From the NCBI GenBank assembly GCA_031550525.1, contig JAVBON010000037.1, positions 1-28,205 of the forward strand: a stretch of DNA of 28,205 nucleotides, written 5' to 3'. Positions within the stretch are counted from its first letter, which is position 1. Every line of letters starts with the position of its first letter. The notes beneath the pieces are model-generated. The model was not told the DNA's origin. It did no database searches and saw only the letters and a list, made by a program, of their open reading frames with translations. This document shows, in pieces, positions 23,667 through 28,205 of the stretch. Made by a program: the position numbers and the translations under genes. The stretch is from WRHT01 sp031550525. Lineage in GTDB: Bacteria > Desulfobacterota > Desulfovibrionia > Desulfovibrionales > Desulfovibrionaceae.

Positions 23667-24874
23667 TTCCCATTCCTTGTTTTACCATGCAAAAATTCTG
23701 CAACGATATCTATGAAATAATCAATGTCATCAGACGAGATATCTTGATGTACCCCTATGTGAATACCCTGTCTACCAACGTATTCGCTGTGCGGAAAATC
23801 GCCGGGCCTATGGCCTAAAAATTCGTAGCCCCCGCACTGGGTAGGTATTGACGAAAACAACGTGCGTGGGTCTATACTGTTACGCTGAAGGTAAACCAGC
23901 AGCTCGTCGCGCGTAAACGGCGCTCCGGGTTTTACTACAAACGGGAAAGCATGGGGGCCGATTACTTCATGTTCCTCCTCTGTAAAGGTCCACAAAAATT
24001 CGGCAAACTGCGCAAAACGCTTTATCATGGCGGTAAGATTGCGGCGGCGTATTCCGAGTATTTCATCGTAACATTCCAACGAGCCTATGCCCAGCGCGGC
24101 CTCCAGATCGTTCATACGGCTGGAATAGCCGATACGCTGAAAGTGAAAACGCCGGTCGCCTATTTCGGCATCGGCAAAACGCCGCTCGCAACGGCCGCCG
24201 CTTACGGTGGAAACGCACTCCTTACAGGCGCAGGCGCGGCCATGGCCGCGCAGAGAGCGCAATACTTCGGCATACTCGGCGTTGTTAGTGGTTACAATGC
24301 CCCCGTCGCCGGTGGTTATTATATGCGCGACATACAAACTGAAGGCCGCCATGTCCCCCAAAGCGCCGGCCGGGCGCCCCTTGTACATGGCGCCCCATGC
24401 TTCGGCGGCGTCTTCCACCACGGCCAACCCGTACTTGCTGGCTATGGCGTTTATTTCATCCATTGCCGCTGGCTTGCCCATAAGGTGTACCGGCATGATG
24501 GCTCTTGTGCGGGGTGTAATTTGCTTTTCGATGCCTTGCACATCAATATTCATGGTGGAAGGATCAATATCAACAAATTTCGGTATGAATCCGGCGTGGA
24601 TTACCGCATGAGCCGTGGCAACGTAGGTAAGGGCAGGTATTATTACCTCATCGTGCCTTTTTGCCCCAAAATCATGCAGTACGGCCAATGCCAGAGTATC
24701 GGCGTCTGTGCCTGAGCTCACCGCTACGGCTTCTTGCACTCCAAATAGCGCGGATATTTTTTCCTCAAATATACGTACCAACCGCCCTCCCGAAACGCGC
24801 TTGCGCGTAAGGCAGTCGTTTATCAACTCTATTGTTTTTGGTGTGACAGTCATTGTGCCGAATGGAATGCGCAT
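23663..24874 (-). CDS. RfbH/E1-type PMP-dependent, [2Fe-2S] nucleotide-sugar 3-dehydratase
   Basis: A 403-residue DegT/DnrJ/StrS-fold protein. The usual cofactor lysine is replaced by histidine: FSLYVAHIITTGDGG has H184 where transaminases have Lys, as in RfbH/DdhC (E1) and ColD. Four cysteines C215, C217, C220, C229 (GRACACKEC and GGRCERRF) match the [2Fe-2S] segment of RfbH (GRDCYCAPGCDNTCKKRF as I recall it). Asp155 (VVEDAAEAWG) would hold the pyridine nitrogen. E1 enzymes bind PMP, remove the C3 hydroxyl of a 4-keto-6-deoxy sugar nucleotide and need electrons from an E3 reductase; no such gene is in the window. AAGGA precedes the ATG. This identifies a 3-deoxygenation step rather than an amination. 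Confidence 0.88.
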   Translation of the reverse strand: MRIPFGTMTVTPKTIELINDCLTRKRVSGGRLVRIFEEKISALFGVQEAVAVSSGTDADTLALAVLHDFGAKRHDEVIIPALTYVATAHAVIHAGFIPKFVDIDPSTMNIDVQGIEKQITPRTRAIMPVHLMGKPAAMDEINAIASKYGLAVVEDAAEAWGAMYKGRPAGALGDMAAFSLYVAHIITTGDGGIVTTNNAEYAEVLRSLRGHGRACACKECVSTVSGGRCERRFADAEIGDRRFHFQRIGYSSRMNDLEAALGIGSLECYDEILGIRRRNLTAMIKRFAQFAEFLWTFTEEEHEVIGPHAFPFVVKPGAPFTRDELLVYLQRNSIDPRTLFSSIPTQCGGYEFLGHRPGDFPHSEYVGRQGIHIGVHQDISSDDIDYFIDIVAEFLHGKTRNGK

Positions 24875-24913
24875 TTAATATTCCTTGTTTCACAAATTAT
24901 CATTAACCATGGC

Positions 24914-25648
24914 TTATGCGGGTTGGAAAAAACAGGACAGCTCCTTTTTCGCCCGTTCCAAATCTTCTTGAACTCCGATATCGATAAAATAGTCTTCATA
25001 TATACCGAACGTAAGAGTATGATTGCCGGCAAGCATTGGCAGCAGTTGCGACTCAAGGGAGAAACAGGCGGAAGGAGCATATTCCAGTATGTTACGCCGC
25101 AGATGATAAATTCCGGCATTGACCAGACAGGGCGTGGATACTTTGGTAGCCGAGGTGAAAGAACAGATACGGTTTTTGTCAATTCCAACCTCGCCGTACC
25201 TGGTGTTGCGCGCTACCTGGCGCAATGCGATTCTGGCCAATGCGTCTTCCGGCAAAGGTACGGAATAAAATTCGCGTAAGTCTATGTTGAAAAAACTATC
25301 GCCGTTAAGCAACAGAAAATCGTCTTGCAGGTATGGCAGCGCATTTAGTAACGCTCCGCCTGTGCCAAGCTGAGTAGGCTCTGATATTACATTTACAGAG
25401 ACAGAATGCGGATAAGCGCCGGGTATTTTACTTGAAAAATAATCTTCAATTATTTCAGATTTGTACCCGGCAAGTAGTAAAAAGTCATTAAAACCATAAC
25501 GTGAGACTTTTGAAATAAGATGATGCAAAAAAGGGTAGCCGCAGACTTCAAGCATGGGCTTTGGGGTGTGTTTTACATATTCTCCCAGGCGGGTCCCCAA
25601 GCCACCCGCCAAAATGACACATTGAACTCGCGAGCCGGACATGCGCAT
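24914..25648 (-). CDS. hddC: Sugar-1-phosphate nucleotidyltransferase, HddC-like
   Basis: A 244-residue nucleotidyltransferase. The signature loop is QCVILAGGLGTRLGEYV and the following TPKPMLEVCGYPF; the metal aspartate lies in LLLNGDSFFNID and the C-terminal YFIDIGVQEDLERA closes the fold. The short form, without a left-handed beta-helix, matches HddC, which joins GTP to D-glycero-D-manno-heptose 1-phosphate. Guanylyl specificity is inferred from the HddA-like kinase and GMD-like dehydratase. The start is taken at 25648, directly after the preceding stop (TAAAATG); it lacks a good ribosome binding site, so coupling is likely. A second ATG lies at 25642. Confidence 0.82.
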   Translation of the reverse strand: MRMSGSRVQCVILAGGLGTRLGEYVKHTPKPMLEVCGYPFLHHLISKVSRYGFNDFLLLAGYKSEIIEDYFSSKIPGAYPHSVSVNVISEPTQLGTGGALLNALPYLQDDFLLLNGDSFFNIDLREFYSVPLPEDALARIALRQVARNTRYGEVGIDKNRICSFTSATKVSTPCLVNAGIYHLRRNILEYAPSACFSLESQLLPMLAGNHTLTFGIYEDYFIDIGVQEDLERAKKELSCFFQPA

Positions 25649-25649
25649 T

Positions 25650-27236
25650 TTATTTACCATCTGGTGAAGGTAATTCACTGATAATGTTAAAGCTTTTTTC
25701 CACCAATACCTTCCAGTCCAACTCATACTGTTCTGTAAATACGTTGTTTGTTGGCGACACAATTTTACCCAATACAAAAGTGCTTTTTGCATAGTCTTCA
25801 CGCGGATTGGCATATGGCAGATCCGCCAAGTACCAGTTCTCGTGGCTATGCAGCACTCCGGGCTTGTTTGCTATGCTCGTGAATATGCTGCCGGCCCCAT
25901 GCGGCGAGATAAAAAAGTCAATGCGCGCCGCCCAGCATATAGTGTCGTAAAGGGAGCCACCTATTGTTGAGAATTGGGGTATTTCAGTTCCCACAACCTT
26001 GCGTATGGCTTCTTCCCGCGGTTTTTCAACCGGGGCTCCATCGTAAAGCACGCCAAGGCCGGGGTATTGTTCTTTCAAGGCAAGCACCACCTGTGGCACT
26101 CCTTGCAATTCAGACACCCAGCAGCGCGTATGCCCGCGCAAGGTAATCATTACCATAGGCCAGCAAAGAGATGCCGCATGCATTTGTTCCTCCAGGCCGG
26201 GCGATTTAAGCTTTCGCGCAAATTCCACCACGCGCCTGCCTAAAGAATTGCCAAAAGGGCTGCTGGAGCCCACCCGCATAACCGTGAGGGAATGATGCAT
26301 GGCTGCCTTGAAAAGCGTTTCAGGTGAGAAACGCTTTGATTCGTTGCCGCCTTGCGCGGGCAGCGGGACTATATTTCCCGCTTCATAGCCATGCCATGGC
26401 AGCTCTGGAAACAGCTTCGGGCTGTCAAATTTATCCTGGTCTCCCCATAAAAATATACATTCCGCCGCTGGTTCTTTAGCAACCAGATCCAGACCATTCA
26501 GCTCGTTAATTACCTGATGCCCTATATTGTTTGTAAAACCACTTGCAATTGCCCGGAGTTTTTTAGTGTTCTTCAAATATTTGACGACTGACGGCATATG
26601 CCTCAGCATCGCATTTTGCAGATTATATACCATTTGATTAAATCGTTTGATGCCGTAATACTGTGCCCTTATATCGTTATCCATGCATCCGAGTAATGAT
26701 ATTACGAGTTTTAAGGATGGTATATATATGGCACACCGTGATTGATTTGGAAACGTATAAATTATGTAAAAATCAGTACAACATGAAAATAGAAAAAATG
26801 TTGTCAAGTCATAAGTATGATCATAATACGGAAAAGACTTATCTGAAAATACTGCCTTACCACAAAATGGGCATCTTGCGCTAAGACCGCCTGTTTTAAA
26901 AAAAGACTGTATTATTGGTTCTATTTTAGAATTACTACTAATATATTGTAGAAATCCTGCTTCACTTAACATTTTATCTTCATATGCAAATGAATCAAAA
27001 TCATTACTGCATTTCTTATCGTAATAGTCATATGAAGATAAATTAAAATAATCATTTAATATAGCAATATTAAATTTATACTTTTTAATAAATTCCATGT
27101 CTGAATTTGTCATATACCCAACAGTAATAAGGGTATCGGGATTATTAGACAAAAATTTTTTTATAACTCCAGGTAGCGGAGCAAAAGGTATAATATTTTT
27201 TTTAAAGAATATTAAAAATCGTGTTTTCAATTTCAT
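25650..27236 (-). CDS. Glycosyltransferase-like protein with N-terminal cysteine cluster
   Basis: A 528-residue protein, first gene of the sugar cluster. The C-terminal half has a GT-B/GT61-like donor site: DFFISPHGAGSIFTSIAN (H446, G447, A448, G449), followed by KPGVLHSHENWY. The N-terminal part, about residues 1-185, is unlike it: encoded by visibly AT-rich DNA (26,690-27,236) and holding CPFCGK (C122, C125) and SCC (C152, C153), a possible zinc knuckle. I recognise no family for this part. No Shine-Dalgarno sequence precedes the ATG, so the start is uncertain. No transmembrane segment or signal peptide is clear. Likely role: transfer of the cluster's unusual sugar to an O-antigen or capsule acceptor. 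Confidence 0.6.
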   Translation of the reverse strand: MKLKTRFLIFFKKNIIPFAPLPGVIKKFLSNNPDTLITVGYMTNSDMEFIKKYKFNIAILNDYFNLSSYDYYDKKCSNDFDSFAYEDKMLSEAGFLQYISSNSKIEPIIQSFFKTGGLSARCPFCGKAVFSDKSFPYYDHTYDLTTFFLFSCCTDFYIIYTFPNQSRCAIYIPSLKLVISLLGCMDNDIRAQYYGIKRFNQMVYNLQNAMLRHMPSVVKYLKNTKKLRAIASGFTNNIGHQVINELNGLDLVAKEPAAECIFLWGDQDKFDSPKLFPELPWHGYEAGNIVPLPAQGGNESKRFSPETLFKAAMHHSLTVMRVGSSSPFGNSLGRRVVEFARKLKSPGLEEQMHAASLCWPMVMITLRGHTRCWVSELQGVPQVVLALKEQYPGLGVLYDGAPVEKPREEAIRKVVGTEIPQFSTIGGSLYDTICWAARIDFFISPHGAGSIFTSIANKPGVLHSHENWYLADLPYANPREDYAKSTFVLGKIVSPTNNVFTEQYELDWKVLVEKSFNIISELPSPDGK

Positions 27237-27571
27237 TTTAGTAGTTTAATTTTTTAATATTTTCAAATTGTTAACATGGAAAGTGTTCTGTATTATTATA
27301 ATTCCGGCGCAACAGACAACCACGTGTCTTATAGCTTTTTAGAAACATCCCCTAGGGTTAATTGCCGGAAAAATAAATTCCAAGCGTATCACAAAAATTT
27401 GTCACACGAATTTACGTATTATTAAAAGATGATACTAAAAAGTGTAAACGTTATCGGTAATGGCGGCAAAACATTTTTAGGGCATATCGCGCATACAGCC
27501 GCGCCAAAATTATACTGTCCGCGTTTTATGCTCCGTGCTAATGCTGAAATAAACACCAGCAGGAGGGGCAT
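27237..27571. other. Divergent AT-rich intergenic region
   Basis: About 335 bases between the sugar cluster (minus) and the small protein at 27572 (plus). It must hold the cluster's promoter, but the many A/T tracts make a single -35/-10 choice unsafe. AGGAGG at 27561-27566 is the ribosome binding site of the downstream gene. Nothing else is recognised. Confidence 0.5.
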
Positions 27572-27811
27572 ATGCCTGAAAAACAACTTACAAATAAAAC
27601 TGTCGATAACATCCCCGACGCGCAGGAGCAGGTAAGCACTGTTGTAACGACGAGGGACGGAACCGAACAAGCGCACTTCAACATGAGCACAGGCGAGGTA
27701 ACCTATGGCCCGCCCAAATGCGACCCCAAGGGCCGCCCCTTGAGCACGGGGGTTTTGGACGCCGCTGGGAAAATGGGCTTGCTGTCCGGCTCCAAGGCAA
27801 AGAGGTCTTGA
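27572..27811 (+). CDS. Small protein related to the HMA-fold protein at 11235
   Basis: A 79-residue protein. Residues 16-50 align without gaps to residues 15-49 of the 11235 protein, with about half of the positions identical, centred on NMSTGEVTYGPPKC against NMATGEITYGPAPC. The N-terminal strand and the loop cysteine of the relative are lost (DAQEQ against DCQQT), while the cysteine after the core (C50) is kept. The C-terminus is basic and polar (GSKAKRS). AGGAGG lies five bases before the ATG, and a clear terminator follows, so it is likely expressed. A divergent or partly degenerated domain with a non-canonical role is inferred. Confidence 0.7.
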   Translation: MPEKQLTNKTVDNIPDAQEQVSTVVTTRDGTEQAHFNMSTGEVTYGPPKCDPKGRPLSTGVLDAAGKMGLLSGSKAKRS

Positions 27812-27836
27812 GGAATTGGCCATGCGTAAGCGGCTG

Positions 27837-27870
27837 AGGCCTGTGCGCGAAAACGTTCGCGCGCAGGCCT
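27837..27870 (+). terminator. Terminator after the small protein gene
   Basis: A 14-bp stem (27837-27850 with 27857-27870; one G-U pair) followed by TTTATGATGTT. Confidence 0.85.
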
Positions 27871-27884
27871 TTTATGATGTTGAA

Positions 27885-27944
27885 ATTTTTTTTTTATTTT
27901 TTAATTAAAAAGTTATTGACGAAGCGCCGAGTATGATGCATATA
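27885..27944 (+). promoter_or_regulatory. Promoter with UP-like element, probably of an rRNA operon
   Basis: A long A/T tract (27885-27915) directly precedes TTGACG (27916-27921); 17 bases later CATATA stands as the -10. An A/T-rich UP element and GC-rich start region are typical of rrn promoters. Confidence 0.5.
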
Positions 27945-27950
27945 CCCCTC

Positions 27951-28205
27951 CTGCGCATGAGGGAGCTGAGTTTGACATTTCCTCCTTGCCGGGGCGGTAG
28001 CCGCCCAAGTTGGAAGGCGATGTTGTTCAGTAAGCTGAATGTGCATTTTTTTGGGCCAAGTCCCGAACAGGTTCTTTGACAATTAAATAGCGAGTCGGGT
28101 TTGAATAAAGCCTCTGCACCTCCCCCCGTGGGTCGTTGTAAGAGGCAGCTTCGAGCGGGAGACCGTTTGAGGCGAGTAATTCAGCCAGTTTGGTTGGGAG
28201 GTGTC
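27951..28205 (+). ncRNA. Putative rRNA operon leader (partial, runs off the window)
   Basis: The stretch has no gene but orderly RNA features. A GGGCGG-TAG-CCGCCC hairpin lies at 27992-28006. A TTCAG-TAAG-CTGAA boxB-like hairpin is at 28027-28040. GGTTCTTTGACAATTAAATAG at 28070-28090 resembles boxA antitermination signals of rrn leaders (E. coli GCTCTTTAACAATTTA). CACCTCCC (28117-28124) pairs with GGGAGGTG (28196-28203), and GCCTCT (28110-28115) with AGAGGC (28141-28146). The mature 16S start is not reached. Inference from motif order. Confidence 0.5.
28070..28090 (+). promoter_or_regulatory. boxA-like antitermination site
   Basis: TTCTTTGACAATTAAAT matches the rrn boxA pattern in order and composition and lies about 30 bases after a boxB-like hairpin. 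Its TTGACA could alternatively be a -35 of a second promoter. Confidence 0.5.

Noticed and set aside
23663..24874. Calling the DegT/DnrJ-fold protein a sugar aminotransferase
   Set aside because: The cofactor lysine is histidine and the Fe-S cysteine segment of RfbH is present, so a dehydratase fits better.
26663..26884. Plus-strand open frame inside the glycosyltransferase-like gene
   Set aside because: It has no ribosome binding site, lies antisense to a longer frame and owes its openness to AT-rich composition boundaries.
27951..28056. A free-standing small RNA ending at the T7 tract at 28046-28052
   Set aside because: The stem before the T tract is weak, and a boxA-like signal follows; an rRNA leader explains more of the region.

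Overview
The window looks like chromosomal DNA of a Desulfovibrio-like member of the Desulfobacterota. The pointers are a fused CobA-HemD protein feeding the siroheme/haem/cobalamin branch, two signal-less arylsulfotransferase-like propeller proteins, a tripartite tricarboxylate transporter, and the general codon style. This is inference from gene content; no rRNA body is inside the window. The ends look like contig ends. The left end is a 106-base pure C run, probably a sequencing or assembly artefact. The right end stops inside what reads like an rRNA operon leader (AT-rich UP element, promoter, boxB/boxA-like signals), a usual place for assemblies to break.

Left part (1-10,075): TPR protein; outer-membrane beta-barrel protein; arylsulfotransferase-like protein 1; a coupled pair of a conserved unknown protein and an MnmM/YtqB-like methyltransferase; cobA-hemD; a MarR regulator with a perfect palindrome in front and a DinB-like protein behind; a concanavalin-like DUF1080-type protein; miaB. 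Most genes are single units closed by clear stem-loop terminators.

Middle part (10,076-19,340): an OsmC-type protein, a small HMA-fold protein, and a YiiG/DUF3829 protein. Then comes a four-gene minus-strand operon, arylsulfotransferase-like protein 2 - tctC - tctB - tctA, divergent from a sigma-54 (GAFTGA) activator. The shared control region holds a 13-bp-arm dyad and a -24/-12-like element pointing into the operon, so activator, promoter and substrate-uptake operon form one regulatory unit.

Right part (19,345-27,236): seven minus-strand genes that read as a sugar-nucleotide pathway. They are a glycosyltransferase-like protein, a HddC-like nucleotidyltransferase, an RfbH/E1-type PMP/[2Fe-2S] 3-dehydratase, a GDP-mannose 4,6-dehydratase homologue, thiamine-diphosphate E1 alpha and E1 beta subunits without any E2/E3 partner, and a HddA-like heptose kinase. 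Together they suggest assembly of a GDP-activated 3,6-dideoxy, C4-branched heptose, chemically parallel to yersiniose but built on heptose and using a two-subunit ThDP enzyme. This is the best candidate for an undescribed system here. A 146-bp MITE-like element with a TTAG target duplication sits between the E1 beta and kinase genes.

Two further patterns cut across the window. One is a family of dispersed inverted-repeat elements filling intergenic gaps (about 3321, 7690, 11736, 12941). The other is a pair of small proteins (11235 and 27572) sharing an NM-[AS]-TGE-[IV]-TYGP-x-x-C core.
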